A DNA stretch of 64,000 bases from Buchnera aphidicola (Aphis fabae) (GTDB lineage: Bacteria; Pseudomonadota; Gammaproteobacteria; Enterobacterales; Enterobacteriaceae): contig NZ_CP042427.1 of the NCBI RefSeq assembly GCF_009069125.1, positions 124,001-188,000 of the forward strand, in the 5' to 3' direction. The notes below the pieces were generated by a model. It worked only from the letters and a program-made list of their open reading frames with translations. It was not told the DNA's origin and ran no database searches. Shown here piece after piece: positions 9,551 through 19,289 of the stretch. Numbering within the stretch: the first letter of the stretch is position 1; each line of letters opens with the position of its first letter. The translations under genes were made by a program, and so were the position numbers.

Positions 9551-10567
9551 TTGTTATTTTCTCAAAATAGTCAAATTATTTTACGTCATCAAAATATTTT
9601 TAAAAATAAAAAAATTTTTTTTTCAGGCAATATACAAGATGAGTTACCAAAATATTTATCTAGTATAAAAACAGGTCTACACCTTAGTATAAATGATAAT
9701 GTTTACATAAATAAAACACAAAATATTAATAAACCTAATATATATTATAATTTACTTGTATCAGAAAAAGTTGTAAAAAATTATAATACACTTATTTACT
9801 ATTGGCCTAAAAGTAAATCAGAAGCAAAATTTCAATTATATAACCTATTATCTTGTTTTTCTATTGGAACTGAAATTTTTATTGTAGGAAATAACTCAAG
9901 CGGTGTAAAAAGTTCAATAAAAATATTAGAAAAATGGACAAAACTAAAAAAATTAGACAGTGCAAAACATTCTATTTTATTTTCAGGTATTCTTAAATAT
10001 AAAACAAAATTCATATTAAAAAATTTTTTTAAAACACATATTTGGAAAGATTTATATATAAAATGTTTACCAGGAGTTTTTGGTTATAAAAAAATAGATT
10101 TAGGCAGTCAAATGCTTGCTTGTACTTTTTCTAAAAATATTCATGGTGAAATATTAGATATAGGATGTGGATCCGGATTCTTATCAGCGTATTTATTAAA
10201 AAAATCACCAAATTCTTTTGTAACTATGATAGATAATAAAGAATCTGCAATATTATCAAGCCAAGAAACTCTTGTTTCTAATCAACTAAAAGCACAAGTT
10301 CTATCTAGTAATCTTTACTCTAATATATCTAATAAATTTGATTTAATTATATCAAATCCACCATTCCATGATGATTTAAAAGTAAATTTTAATATAATTA
10401 ACAATATTATAATTGATGCTGTAAAATACTTAAAATACAGAGGTGAGCTAAGATTTGTTGTGAATAGCTGTTTTAATTATGATTTTATTTTAAAGAAAAA
10501 TTTTAAAAAATTTAGTATTATTAATAAAACGAGTCTATACAAAGTGTATCAAGCTTTATTAAATTAA
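9551..10567 (+). CDS. rsmC: 16S rRNA (guanine1207-N2)-methyltransferase RsmC
   Basis: SAM-dependent methylation of G1207 in 16S rRNA within the 30S subunit. The 338 residues (E. coli about 343) hold an N-terminal pseudo-methyltransferase domain (CDTLIYYWPK region equivalent NTLIYYWPKSKSEAKFQLYN) and a C-terminal catalytic Rossmann domain with ILDIGCGSGFLSAYLL near 201-216 and the N-methyltransferase motif SNPPFHDD near 268-275. It starts with TTG at 9551, after AAGGA at 9536-9540; no ATG in the frame gives a full N-terminus. It is followed directly by tRNA genes on the opposite strand. Confidence 0.92.
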   Translation: MLFSQNSQIILRHQNIFKNKKIFFSGNIQDELPKYLSSIKTGLHLSINDNVYINKTQNINKPNIYYNLLVSEKVVKNYNTLIYYWPKSKSEAKFQLYNLLSCFSIGTEIFIVGNNSSGVKSSIKILEKWTKLKKLDSAKHSILFSGILKYKTKFILKNFFKTHIWKDLYIKCLPGVFGYKKIDLGSQMLACTFSKNIHGEILDIGCGSGFLSAYLLKKSPNSFVTMIDNKESAILSSQETLVSNQLKAQVLSSNLYSNISNKFDLIISNPPFHDDLKVNFNIINNIIIDAVKYLKYRGELRFVVNSCFNYDFILKKNFKKFSIINKTSLYKVYQALLN

Positions 10568-10576
10568 TTGTGAAAA

Positions 10577-10664
10577 TGGTACCCGGAGCGGGACTTGAAC
10601 CCGCAAAGCTTTTAAAGCCGAGGGATTTTAAGTCCCTTGTGTCTACCAATTTCACCATCCGGGC
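10577..10664 (-). tRNA. leuZ: tRNA-Leu (anticodon UAA)
   Basis: On the minus strand the gene begins GCCCGGATGGTGAAATTGGT and ends with an encoded CCA. The 7-bp acceptor GCCCGGA/TCCGGGT, the long variable arm of a class II tRNA, the T loop GGTTCAAGTCC and the anticodon loop around TAA are all clear. It follows tRNA-Cys by 6 bases, as in the E. coli glyW-cysT-leuZ operon, from which glyW is missing here. Confidence 0.95.
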
Positions 10665-10670
10665 TTTTTT

Positions 10671-10741
10671 AGGCGTATCCCGGAATCGAACCGGGTTATA
10701 CGGATTTGCAATCCGCTACATAGCCAATCTGTCAACACGCC
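10671..10741 (-). tRNA. cysT: tRNA-Cys (anticodon GCA)
   Basis: 71 bases on the minus strand. The acceptor is GGCGTGT/ATACGCC, with U at position 73; the anticodon stem GCGGA/TCCGT encloses the loop TTGCAAA with anticodon GCA, and the T arm is CCCGGTTCGATTCCGGG. CCA is not encoded, unlike in the downstream tRNA-Leu, so the CCA-adding enzyme is needed. It is first in a two-tRNA operon. Confidence 0.95.
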
Positions 10742-10752
10742 TTATTTTCTTT

Positions 10753-10781
10753 ATTATAGAAAAAAAAAAATAAAATTACAA
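10753..10781 (-). promoter_or_regulatory. Promoter of the tRNA-Cys/tRNA-Leu operon
   Basis: On the minus strand TTGTAA (10781-10776) and a perfect TATAAT (10758-10753) are 17 bases apart. The -10 box ends 11 bases before the tRNA-Cys 5' end, a typical arrangement for a tRNA operon with a very short leader. Confidence 0.6.
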
Positions 10782-10924
10782 ACAAAATTTTATAAATATG
10801 AAAATATTTATATAAAAGTTTTATTAAAGTAAAAAAATTATCTTTACATTTTGCAATAGAATGTTTTAGAATTAATATTCTATAATTAATTAATTGAGAT
10901 TAAATTAAATATTTATAATATGAT

Positions 10925-11009
10925 GGAGAGGTGGCCGAGTGGCTTAAGGCAGCGGTCTTGAAAACCGCCGATGAGAAATCATCCGAGAGTTCGAATCTCT
11001 CTCTCTCCG
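10925..11009 (+). tRNA. serT: tRNA-Ser (anticodon UGA)
   Basis: 85 bases starting GGAGAGGTGGCCGAGTGG. The acceptor is GGAGAGG/TCTCTCC with G at position 73; the anticodon arm GCGGTCTTGAAAACCGC carries TGA; the long variable arm and T arm GAGAGTTCGAATCTCTC identify a class II serine tRNA. CCA is not encoded. It is divergent from the tRNA-Cys operon. A TATAAT at 10914-10919 lies too close to the gene for a standard start, so I do not assign a promoter. Confidence 0.95.
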
Positions 11010-11081
11010 AAAAACTATTAAATATAATTAATTAATATAATTAATTAATAATATCTCCTCAAAAAATCAAATTAAAAAATA

Positions 11082-12110
11082 TTATTGATTAGCAGCAACC
11101 TCAATTTCTACGCGACGATCAGGCGCTAAACAACTAATTAATAAAGGTCTACTCTTTATACCTTTACATACTTGATCAGTTAAAGGGTACTGATTTCCCA
11201 TTCCTTGAATATTTATTTGATTTTCAGATATTCCATGAGCAGTAAAATAATTTTTAATACTATACGCACGATCTTCAGATAATCTTTGATTATATTCTTT
11301 GTTACCTATTCTATCTGTATGACCTGAAAGTGTAATATAAATATTTTTTGATTTAATATTATTTATTTCATTGTCAATTTTTTTTAATTTATCATAAGAT
11401 ATAGGTCTTAATTCTGTACTATTAAAAGGAAAATTAATATTATCATTCAGTGCAATATATTGTTTGTTAGGAGATGTTTCTGGTGTATATGATGTAAATA
11501 TATCATTAATATTAGATTTTCCAAATTTCCATGCAAAAGAAATAACTGCATCTCCTAAAGTAGGTTTTGATAAATTCATAAGTTTTTCCACACTACTTTT
11601 CCATGTATAATCAAAGCGAGTAATAAATTCATCATTAAAAATATATTCTGCACCTAAAGATAAACTAGGAAATAACAAACTATGCTTACTTACAATAGTT
11701 TTTAAATCTGATTTAGATGTTAGATTTTCCCAAAACATCATCCCTCCTAATCGCGTATATAGTCGGAAATCATCTGAAATAGGATATGATAATTTTGTTG
11801 AAATTTGAACATTATTAGCTTGCATAATGTCTTTAGATTTTTGGAACATTAAATGAGGAGATACTCCAGTTGTATCATTTTCTATTTCTAAACCAAAATA
11901 TGGATTAAAGTCATATCCTAAAAATAATCCAAAAACAGGAGCATTTGTATTTTTATCATTACTTAAAGATTGAACTTCTTTATATTTTAAAAGATTAAAA
12001 TTAGACCATCCAACTTTAGCACCTAAATACCATCCATCATTACTTTTTGATTGTACACTACTAACTAAGCTTACTAATAAAACTAGAATAGCAAGAGCTC
12101 TTTTTTTCAT
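11082..12110 (-). CDS. ompA: Outer membrane protein A
   Basis: Eight-stranded outer-membrane beta-barrel plus a periplasmic peptidoglycan-binding OmpA-like domain. There are 342 residues (E. coli about 346). A Lys/Arg-rich signal peptide of about 21 residues ends SVQS, and the barrel begins [15 protein letters not shown]. The C-terminal domain (about 220-342) contains the [10 protein letters not shown] motif with the peptidoglycan-contacting Asp and Arg, and ends RRVEIEV. The hinge before it ([10 protein letters not shown]) replaces the Pro-rich enteric hinge. It is monocistronic, with a 185-base very AT-rich gap upstream that it shares with the downstream end of murJ. Confidence 0.95.
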   Translation of the reverse strand: MKKRALAILVLLVSLVSSVQSKSNDGWYLGAKVGWSNFNLLKYKEVQSLSNDKNTNAPVFGLFLGYDFNPYFGLEIENDTTGVSPHLMFQKSKDIMQANNVQISTKLSYPISDDFRLYTRLGGMMFWENLTSKSDLKTIVSKHSLLFPSLSLGAEYIFNDEFITRFDYTWKSSVEKLMNLSKPTLGDAVISFAWKFGKSNINDIFTSYTPETSPNKQYIALNDNINFPFNSTELRPISYDKLKKIDNEINNIKSKNIYITLSGHTDRIGNKEYNQRLSEDRAYSIKNYFTAHGISENQINIQGMGNQYPLTDQVCKGIKSRPLLISCLAPDRRVEIEVAANQ

Positions 12111-12295
12111 TTGAAAACTCCGTTTTGAGATAAATTAAAAAGAATTAAAAAAATAAATGATTGTTAAAATAAATTATAATTCATTTTTTATTATATAATA
12201 AATATTATATTAATAATATAAATCAATATGTTTATATCATTTATTATATGTTTATATTATTTATATAATATATATTGAAATTGAAATTTTATTTT

Positions 12296-13825
12296 TTATT
12301 TATTCAAATTATTTAAAAAAGATATTCCTAAAAAATATAAACTAATTAAATAAATTATTCCAGTAATGAATAAGATTGTAAATAAACGTATTATTTTAGT
12401 AACAAAAGAATTAATACCATATAGAGGTATAAAATATAACATAAAAATTAAGACAAATGTCATAGAAAATATTGCAATTAATAAACGGAAAATAAACATT
12501 AATTCATTAAAATTAAAATAAATCAGTCTTTTTTGATATAGTTTCCAATATAATAAGAAACAATTTATCCATCCAGATATGCTAAAAGATAAAGCTAAAC
12601 CTGCATGTTGGAAATAGAAAATTAAACATGGATTTAATATTTGTGTTATCAATAAAGTAAAAAGCGAAATTCGTGTTGGAATATGTATTTCTTGGGATGC
12701 ATAAAAAGCTGAAGATAAAATTTTAACTAAAACAAAAGAAACTAAACCAAAAGAATATAATTCTAATGCCTTTTGTGTCATCAACACATCAAAATCTGTA
12801 AATTTTCCATATTGAAATAAAATAACAATCAATGGTTTCGCAAGAATAAATAATACAATAGAAGCAGGTAAAGACAAAATTAAAGCAATACGACAGCCCC
12901 AATTAAGTAATTGCTTATACTCTTTTAATTTATTTTTTGAATAACTTTTTGATAAAGATGTAAATAAAATTGTACTTAAAGAAACACCTAGTATACCTAT
13001 TGGAAATTCAATTAATCTATCAGCATAATACATCCAAGATATAGAACCTGAACTTAATAATGAACTAAAAATAGTATTAAAAATTAAAGAAATTTGATTT
13101 GCAGACGACCCAATAAGAGATGGACCTATTTTTTTTAATACTTTTAAAAGACCAATATCTTTAAAATTAAATTTTGGAAATATTAGCATATTTATTTGTG
13201 ACAAATATGGAAGTTGATATACTAATTGAATAACTCCTCCCACAATAACAGACCAAGCTAATATTAGAATTGAAGGTTTAAAAAAACTATTAAAAAAAAT
13301 AGAAAAAATAATAATCGTAATATTTAAAATACATGGTGCAAATGCAGGAATAGAAAAATAATTCCAACTATTTAAAATAGAAGAATATAAAGAAGACAAA
13401 GAAACTAATAAAACATAAGGAAACATAATTTCTAATAAAGTACAAGATATTTTAAATTTTTGAAGTGATTGAGTAAAACCTGGCGCACTAAATTTAATTA
13501 AATCATCAGAAAATGTTATTCCTAATATTATTATAATAGATAACAAAACAATAATTAAACCTGATAAAGATGCAATAAAATCTTTTGTATATTTTATTTT
13601 TTTATTTGATTTATAATATATTAAAATAGGAATAAAAGATTGTGAAAAAGCACCTTCAAAAAATAATCGACGTAATAAATTTGGAATCTTAAAAGCTACA
13701 AAAAAAGCATCAGTATAAATAGAAACACCAAAAATGTGAGCAATTATGAGATCTCTAAAAAAACCTAATATACGTGATATCAATGTCATAAAACTAAGAG
13801 AAAATAAAGATTTTAAAAGATTCAT
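12296..13825 (-). CDS. murJ: Lipid II flippase MurJ
   Basis: Integral membrane protein of the MOP (MATE-like) superfamily that moves lipid II across the inner membrane for peptidoglycan synthesis. The 509 residues (E. coli about 511) give about 14 hydrophobic segments. The N-terminal stretch SLMTLISRILGFFRD equivalent is present as SFMTLISRILGFFRDLIIA, and FFVAFKIPNLLRRLFFEGAF and AFSQSF are typical MurJ motifs with the conserved Arg residues. In E. coli it lies next to flgN; here pyrC separates it from flgN and is divergent from it. Confidence 0.95.
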   Translation of the reverse strand: MNLLKSLFSLSFMTLISRILGFFRDLIIAHIFGVSIYTDAFFVAFKIPNLLRRLFFEGAFSQSFIPILIYYKSNKKIKYTKDFIASLSGLIIVLLSIIIILGITFSDDLIKFSAPGFTQSLQKFKISCTLLEIMFPYVLLVSLSSLYSSILNSWNYFSIPAFAPCILNITIIIFSIFFNSFFKPSILILAWSVIVGGVIQLVYQLPYLSQINMLIFPKFNFKDIGLLKVLKKIGPSLIGSSANQISLIFNTIFSSLLSSGSISWMYYADRLIEFPIGILGVSLSTILFTSLSKSYSKNKLKEYKQLLNWGCRIALILSLPASIVLFILAKPLIVILFQYGKFTDFDVLMTQKALELYSFGLVSFVLVKILSSAFYASQEIHIPTRISLFTLLITQILNPCLIFYFQHAGLALSFSISGWINCFLLYWKLYQKRLIYFNFNELMFIFRLLIAIFSMTFVLIFMLYFIPLYGINSFVTKIIRLFTILFITGIIYLISLYFLGISFLNNLNK

Positions 13826-13984
13826 CTTAAACTAACCTAAAAAGTTCAAATATTATAATTTGAATTTAAAAAATATTTTATTTTAAACATGAATAAAATT
13901 TTCTTGCTTATGAAATATTGAACATGCTATAAAATAAAATATCATTAAATAATATTTATTATCCTTAAACTAAATCATTCAAAA

Positions 13985-15028
13985 ATGTCCTCTTTAAACA
14001 AAATAAAAATAATTAAACCTGATGATTGGCATCTTCATCTCAGAGATGAAAAAATTTTAAAAAAAGTTTTAAAATATACTCAATTATTTTATAAACGTGC
14101 AATAATCATGCCTAATCTTAAAAAACCTATTATTAATTGTAAGAGAGCTATTGCTTATAAGCGTAGAATTATAGATGCATCTGAATTAACTACTACATTT
14201 GAACCATTAATGACTTGTTATTTAACAAAAGAAACTTCTTTACAAGAACTACAATACGGTTTTTCTAAAAAAATATTCATAGGAGCTAAATTATATCCTA
14301 ATCAATCTACAACAAACTCAAAAACAGGTATAACTAAAATTAGTGAAATTTTTCATATATTAGAAATTATGCAAAAAATTAAAATGCCATTACTAATTCA
14401 TGGAGAAGAAAATAATTTTAATATTGATATTTATGACCGAGAAGCTAAATTTATTGAAAAAACACTAATCCCATTACGTAAAATATTTCCAGAACTAAAA
14501 ATAATATTAGAACATATTACTACTAAAGAAGCTGTTGATTATATTGAAGAAAATAATTCATCATATTTAGCAGGAACTATTACACCTCATCATTTAATGC
14601 TAAATAGAAACAATATGTTTATCAATGGAATTCAACCGAATTTGTATTGTTTACCTATTTTAAAAAGAAATATACATCAAAATGCTCTAAGAACAGCCAT
14701 ATCTAATGGAAGCACAAGATTTTTTTTAGGAAGTGATAGCGCACCACATCTTCATAAAAATAAAATTAATTTAATTGGATGTGCAGGAATATTCAATGCT
14801 CCATCATCTTTATTATGTTATATTACTATTTTTGAACAAATGAAAGCATTAAAACATTTTGAATCTTTTTGCTCAAAAAATGGACCAAATTTTTATAATA
14901 TACCAATAAATAAAGAAAGTATTACATTAATAAAAAAACCTTATAAAATTTTAAAAAAAGTTAGTGTTGGAAAAGATTTTATTACACCCTTTTTATCCGG
15001 TGAAACAATGAATTGGTCGATTCTTTAA
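13985..15028 (+). CDS. pyrC: Dihydroorotase
   Basis: Cyclises carbamoyl-aspartate to dihydroorotate, the third step of pyrimidine synthesis. The 347 residues match E. coli PyrC (about 348). Zinc ligands are visible: His16 and His18 in DDWHLHLRD, Lys102 in IGAKLYP (the carbamylated bridging Lys), His in LLIHGEE and LEHITT, and Asp in FLGSDSAPH. The ATG at 13985 follows a gap with two possible weak sigma-70 promoters near 13904-13945. It works with pyrD, pyrB and pyrI of this window. Confidence 0.96.
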   Translation: MSSLNKIKIIKPDDWHLHLRDEKILKKVLKYTQLFYKRAIIMPNLKKPIINCKRAIAYKRRIIDASELTTTFEPLMTCYLTKETSLQELQYGFSKKIFIGAKLYPNQSTTNSKTGITKISEIFHILEIMQKIKMPLLIHGEENNFNIDIYDREAKFIEKTLIPLRKIFPELKIILEHITTKEAVDYIEENNSSYLAGTITPHHLMLNRNNMFINGIQPNLYCLPILKRNIHQNALRTAISNGSTRFFLGSDSAPHLHKNKINLIGCAGIFNAPSSLLCYITIFEQMKALKHFESFCSKNGPNFYNIPINKESITLIKKPYKILKKVSVGKDFITPFLSGETMNWSIL

Positions 15029-15073
15029 ATATCACTAAAATTATTTAATATCTTTATAAAAATTTTGAAAATA

Positions 15074-15478
15074 TTAATTATCTAAATTTCCATGAATATT
15101 ATAAATCGAGTTATTATAAGATTTATAAACATTTAAAAAATTTTGATTTAAATAAAATTTGTTTTTTGTTAATTTTTTGTTTTTAAGGTTTATTTTGTTC
15201 AAAAGTATACATTTATTAATTATTTGATTTGAATAATGATTTAATTTATTAAATTTTAAATAAGGAGGAAAAATATTATAACTTTGTTCAAGCGATATGC
15301 GTATTTTTTTTGCATCAGTTAATTTATGTAACAAATTCTGTTTTTTTTCAATAATAGCAAATAATTTTTTCATATCAGTATGAGGATTTAATAAATTTTT
15401 ATACTCTTCATGCATTGTTTCATCTAATAAAAGAAGAATGTTATCTATTTTTTGAAAAATATCGATTAATTTTTTCAT
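15074..15478 (-). CDS. flgN: Probable flagellar export chaperone FlgN
   Basis: In enterics FlgN is the chaperone for the hook-filament junction proteins FlgK and FlgL. This 134-residue protein (E. coli about 138) is very divergent: mostly helical, rich in Lys, Asn, Leu and Ile, with heptad-like leucines. The call rests mainly on size, helical nature and position: it follows flgA on the same strand with 52 bases between, where E. coli has flgA-flgM-flgN. The flgM gene (anti-sigma-28) is absent. Its client FlgK is present downstream, FlgL is not. Confidence 0.7.
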   Translation of the reverse strand: MKKLIDIFQKIDNILLLLDETMHEEYKNLLNPHTDMKKLFAIIEKKQNLLHKLTDAKKIRISLEQSYNIFPPYLKFNKLNHYSNQIINKCILLNKINLKNKKLTKNKFYLNQNFLNVYKSYNNSIYNIHGNLDN

Positions 15479-15530
15479 TAATTTTCCATCTTTTAAAATG
15501 TACTATTTATAAAATATAATATTATTCACT

Positions 15531-16187
15531 TTATAAAACAACTATTACTTCTCTATTTTTATTAATTACTCCAGTAATAATCTTTCCATTTCTAACTTTT
15601 ACACGTACTTTTTCCTTAATACCAGCATTATCTAATGCTTTACCAAAAGTAATAATTTCAAAATTCTTTCCTTTAATTTTCACAGTAACTTCTTGATTTG
15701 ATATAACAGTCCAAAATACACGTGTCATAAAAGAGGTAATGGGTTGGAAAGGTAGAATATCACGTAAATTTACCCTATTGATAACATCTTTTTTATTTAT
15801 ATAAGTTCCATTAGGTAATTTATCTAAACGTCCTATTTTAACTTTTAAATCAGATTCACTTATTTTTGTGCCCCGAAGAATTTTTTTATTTGCTATAATA
15901 TATTCTCCTGTGACTTGTAATTCTACTTTTAACAATTGATGTTTCTGATTACAAACATATAAAACATCAAATAAACCAAAATTATAAAAATTATTAGCTA
16001 ATAAAAAGTATGGTTTTTTGCAAATTTGTTTTTTTTCAAATGGAGTATGTACTATTATTTTAAAATTATTTATATTAAGAGAATACTCTTGCTTAAAAAA
16101 TTCATTTAAATGATTTATCAAATCATCAGCATTAATTTTAAAAGATAAAAAAAATAATAAAACAAAAAAAAATTTTACTAATTTCAT
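15531..16187 (-). CDS. flgA: Flagellar P-ring assembly chaperone FlgA
   Basis: Periplasmic chaperone for assembly of the FlgI P ring around the rod. It has 218 residues (E. coli about 219), with a signal peptide of about 20 residues ending KINA. The SAF-type domain motifs (ANKKILRGTKISESDLK, then LPFQPITSFM) and the C-terminal VTVKIKGKNFEIITFGKALD are typical of FlgA. It is divergent from flgB and first in a short flgA-flgN unit. Confidence 0.92.
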   Translation of the reverse strand: MKLVKFFFVLLFFLSFKINADDLINHLNEFFKQEYSLNINNFKIIVHTPFEKKQICKKPYFLLANNFYNFGLFDVLYVCNQKHQLLKVELQVTGEYIIANKKILRGTKISESDLKVKIGRLDKLPNGTYINKKDVINRVNLRDILPFQPITSFMTRVFWTVISNQEVTVKIKGKNFEIITFGKALDNAGIKEKVRVKVRNGKIITGVINKNREVIVVL

Positions 16188-16483
16188 TTTTTTCCTTATT
16201 AACTAGAATGCTCATTGACATTTAATTTATTAAGAATGACATAAATATCATATATTTTAATAGTTCGTTTTTAATAAAAAATATTAAGTAAAAATTTAAT
16301 GTAAATATGTTTTAAAATTTAAAGTTTTTAAAAATTTATAATATAATCATAATTTATAAGTTTAAATTTTAAAATCAATTTAAAATAAATTTTGAATATT
16401 AGAATATTTGGTATTAAGAAAATAGAATATAACAATATTATTATTTTTAAAATAAGTTGATAAAATCAACTAAGGGCATGAAT
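16188..16483. promoter_or_regulatory. flgA/flgB divergent intergenic region with a palindrome at the flgB ribosome-binding site
   Basis: 296 bases between divergent flagellar units. It is almost pure A+T, with two overlapping TATAAT matches near 16337-16347 but no good -35 box. Immediately before flgB lies a perfect 7-bp palindrome with a 3-base loop, AGTTGAT AAA ATCAACT (16455-16471), ending exactly where the Shine-Dalgarno TAAGGG begins. No class II flagellar operator is recognisable. Confidence 0.4.
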
Positions 16484-16900
16484 ATGTTTGAAAAAATAAA
16501 TAAAATGTTTAATTTAAATGAAAATTTATTAAATTTGTATGCTAAAAGAGAAGAAATTTTATCATCTAATATAGCTAATTCTGAAACACCTAACTATAAA
16601 GCAATGGATATTAACTTTAAAGATGCTTTTAAAAAAATATTAAAACAAAATAATTCTAATTCTTTTAAAATTACCTTACAACGAACTTCAGAGAATCATT
16701 TAACACCAAAATTACAAAAAAATAATATTTCTTTATTTTCCATCGAACCCATAAAAACTAAAAACATTAAGATTGATGGAAATACAGTAGACATGAATCG
16801 AGAACGAATTGAATTTATCAAAAATACTTTAAAATATGAAGAAAATTTAATATTTATAAAAAATGAGATTAAAAATATAATACATGTACTAAAAGGATAA
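16484..16900 (+). CDS. flgB: Flagellar proximal rod protein FlgB
   Basis: Rod subunit of the basal body, exported by the flagellar type III system. I choose the ATG at 16484: TAAGGG at 16471-16476 lies 7 bases upstream, and it gives 138 residues, the E. coli length. Starts at 16478 (ATG) or 16457 (TTG) are worse spaced. The N-terminal rod-protein motif [17 protein letters not shown] and the C-terminal [14 protein letters not shown] are diagnostic. First gene of the flgB-to-flgH series, 5 bases before flgC. Confidence 0.93.
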   Translation: MFEKINKMFNLNENLLNLYAKREEILSSNIANSETPNYKAMDINFKDAFKKILKQNNSNSFKITLQRTSENHLTPKLQKNNISLFSIEPIKTKNIKIDGNTVDMNRERIEFIKNTLKYEENLIFIKNEIKNIIHVLKG

Positions 16901-16905
16901 AAAAT

Positions 16906-17316
16906 ATGTCTTTATTTAATATACTTAACATTGCAGGTTCGGCAATGACTGCACAATCAGAAAAAATAAATATTATTGCTACAAATTTAGCAAATTCAGA
17001 AAGTATAATATACAAAAATGGCAAATATTATCCATATATTGCAAAAAGAGTTATTTTTGAATCATCTAATTCGAATAAAACAGGAGTGGGAGGAGTAAAA
17101 ATAGCAGCAATCGTTAATGATAAAAATCCAATACAAATGATATATGATCCTAATAATCCGTTGTCTAATACAAAAGGATATGTTTTAAAGTCTAATACTA
17201 ATCCAATTACAGAAACAATAGATCATATTTCTGCTTCAAGAGCGTATCAAGCTAATATAGAAGTCTTAAAAACTGTAAAAAATATGATATTAAAAACATT
17301 ATCTATCGGAGAATAA
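16906..17316 (+). CDS. flgC: Flagellar proximal rod protein FlgC
   Basis: Rod subunit stacked with FlgB, FlgF and FlgG. 136 residues (E. coli about 134). The N-terminal heptad region with INIIATNLANSES (the NLANxxT motif, here with Glu-Ser instead of the usual Thr) and the C-terminal motif SRAYQANIEVLKTVKNMILKTL, cut here at its end, form the D0 coiled coil of rod and hook proteins. It lies between flgB (5-base gap) and flgD (11-base gap), so translation is likely coupled. Confidence 0.93.
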   Translation: MSLFNILNIAGSAMTAQSEKINIIATNLANSESIIYKNGKYYPYIAKRVIFESSNSNKTGVGGVKIAAIVNDKNPIQMIYDPNNPLSNTKGYVLKSNTNPITETIDHISASRAYQANIEVLKTVKNMILKTLSIGE

Positions 17317-17327
17317 AGGAATAGAAA

Positions 17328-18005
17328 ATGAGTAATATTAATATTAATTCTTCTATAAATAATAATATAATTGATAAAAGTACTAATGATTTAAATCATG
17401 CTTCTAATCCATTAGATTTACAAAATAATTTTTTAAGCTTATTAATTGCTCAAATTAAAAATCAAGATCCTACTGATCCCATTAAAAATACTGAACTAAC
17501 ATCGCAATTAGCACAAATTAATACAGCAACTGGAATTGAAAGATTAAATAATACTGTAGGAAACTTTTCTGATAAAATAAATCAAAATCAAAACATTCAA
17601 ATATCTTCTTTAATTGGTCATCGCGTGATGATACCTAGTTCACAAATTGTACATACTAAAGATATCAATACAGAATTTGGAATAGATTTGATTAGTTATG
17701 CAACATCAGTTGAAATCAAAATATTAGATGGAAAGGGGAAAGTTTTACATGTAAAAAAAATCAACAATACAGAACCTGGAGTATACAGCTTTATATGGGA
17801 TGGTTTAGATTTAGATAAAAAAACTGTTCCTACTGGAAAATACAATGTCAGTGTAGTAGCTAAAAATAAAGATAAAGATATTCCAATTCAAATTTTATGT
17901 GAAGCATTAGTACACAGTATTATTACTTCTTCTAGAGATCCTATAATAGATCTAGGTGTAATGGGAACGACAACATTATCAAAAATTCGTAAAATTTTTA
18001 AATAA
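17328..18005 (+). CDS. flgD: Flagellar hook scaffolding (capping) protein FlgD
   Basis: Caps the growing hook and permits FlgE polymerisation, then is discarded. 225 residues (E. coli about 231). The N-terminal signature LQNNFLSLLIAQIKNQDPTD, followed by PIKNTELTSQLAQINTATGIE, is the hook-cap domain; a FlgD Ig/tudor-like region with VYSFIWDGLD follows. Preceded by AAAGGAATAG. It is followed by a 51-base gap before flgE. Confidence 0.94.
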   Translation: MSNININSSINNNIIDKSTNDLNHASNPLDLQNNFLSLLIAQIKNQDPTDPIKNTELTSQLAQINTATGIERLNNTVGNFSDKINQNQNIQISSLIGHRVMIPSSQIVHTKDINTEFGIDLISYATSVEIKILDGKGKVLHVKKINNTEPGVYSFIWDGLDLDKKTVPTGKYNVSVVAKNKDKDIPIQILCEALVHSIITSSRDPIIDLGVMGTTTLSKIRKIFK

Positions 18006-18056
18006 ATATTATACATTTAAAACAATTTAAAAATTAATTATTAAGGAATAAAAAAT

Positions 18057-19268
18057 ATGTCAACTATGGAAGCGATTAGTGGATTAATGGCAAATAGTAA
18101 TAACATAGATGTTGTATCTAATAATATAGCAAATGCTTCTACTGTTGGATTTAAATCTAGTACTCTTTCTTTTTTTGATATAGTATCTAATTCATTTTAC
18201 TCTAACAGATTAATCGGATCTGGTGTTGGCGTTTCTAACATGAGACAAAATTTTAGCAATGGAATATTAGTTCAAACAGGAAGAGATTTAGACTTAGGTA
18301 TTGTGCAAGATGGTTTTTTTAGAGTATTAAATTCTAAAGGTTACGTATATTATACGAGAAATGGGCAATTTTTATTAGATAAAGATAAAAATATTGTCAA
18401 TATGGAAGGAATGTATTTAACTGGTCAAAATCAATTTGATTTACACAACGATCTAAATAATATATCTAAATTAGAACCTATTAATTTAAAAAAATCTGAA
18501 ATTCTTAAATCAAAACAAACAAATGTAATTAAATTAAATGCAGATTTAATTGAAAATGCTAATTCTACTAATAGTATAACAGGTTCTGATGACGATATAT
18601 CAAATTTAGAAACAAATGATATTACTATTTATGATAAAAATGGAAAACCTCAAACTATAAGCATTTCTATTACAAAAGGAGATAATGAATGGATTTTAAA
18701 AATTCACTCAAATGATATAAATCATTCAAATGACGAAAAAATTGATCATACTATTCATTTAAAATTTGATTCTGAAGGTAAATTAATTTCTGATTCAACT
18801 ATACCAATTAAATCAAAAATTTTTAAAAATCTTACTTTAAATATGGAATGTACACTTAGAAAATCAGAACATGATAATCATACAATACAACTTTCTCAAA
18901 ATGGGTATCCAGAAGGTAATTTAAAATCTTTTGAAATTTTAAATAATGGTGAAATTATTGGGCAATATACAAATCAAAAAATAGAAAAAATTGGACAAAT
19001 ATTTTTATCAAAATTTGTTAACCCAGAAAAATTAAAACCTGAAAGTGGAAATGTTTGGTCTGCAACTCAAGAAGCTGGAAATGAAAACGTTGGAATAGCA
19101 GGAGATAAAGGATTTGGAATTATGATTTCAAAAACTTTAGAATCATCTAATGTTGATTTAAATAAAGAATTAATTAATATGATTGTAGCACAACGTAATT
19201 ATCAATCTAGTGCACAAGCTTTTAAAACAGAAGATAAAATAATTAATACATTAATTAATTTAAGATAA
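18057..19268 (+). CDS. flgE: Flagellar hook protein FlgE
   Basis: Subunit of the hook, the universal joint. 403 residues (E. coli about 402). The N-terminal D0 motif [15 protein letters not shown] and the C-terminal [19 protein letters not shown], then [19 protein letters not shown], are standard for hook proteins. The middle domain is full length, so the hook can be built although no flagellin or filament-cap gene lies in this window. Preceded by AAGGAATAAAAA. Confidence 0.95.
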   Translation: MSTMEAISGLMANSNNIDVVSNNIANASTVGFKSSTLSFFDIVSNSFYSNRLIGSGVGVSNMRQNFSNGILVQTGRDLDLGIVQDGFFRVLNSKGYVYYTRNGQFLLDKDKNIVNMEGMYLTGQNQFDLHNDLNNISKLEPINLKKSEILKSKQTNVIKLNADLIENANSTNSITGSDDDISNLETNDITIYDKNGKPQTISISITKGDNEWILKIHSNDINHSNDEKIDHTIHLKFDSEGKLISDSTIPIKSKIFKNLTLNMECTLRKSEHDNHTIQLSQNGYPEGNLKSFEILNNGEIIGQYTNQKIEKIGQIFLSKFVNPEKLKPESGNVWSATQEAGNENVGIAGDKGFGIMISKTLESSNVDLNKELINMIVAQRNYQSSAQAFKTEDKIINTLINLR

Positions 19269-19289
19269 TTTTAAACATTAGGTATTTTA

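Noticed and set aside
10570..10773. 67-residue open frame on the plus strand over the tRNA genes
   Set aside because: It is the antisense reading of tRNA-Leu and tRNA-Cys; GAGLEPAKLL-type peptides are a well-known artefact of tRNA genes.
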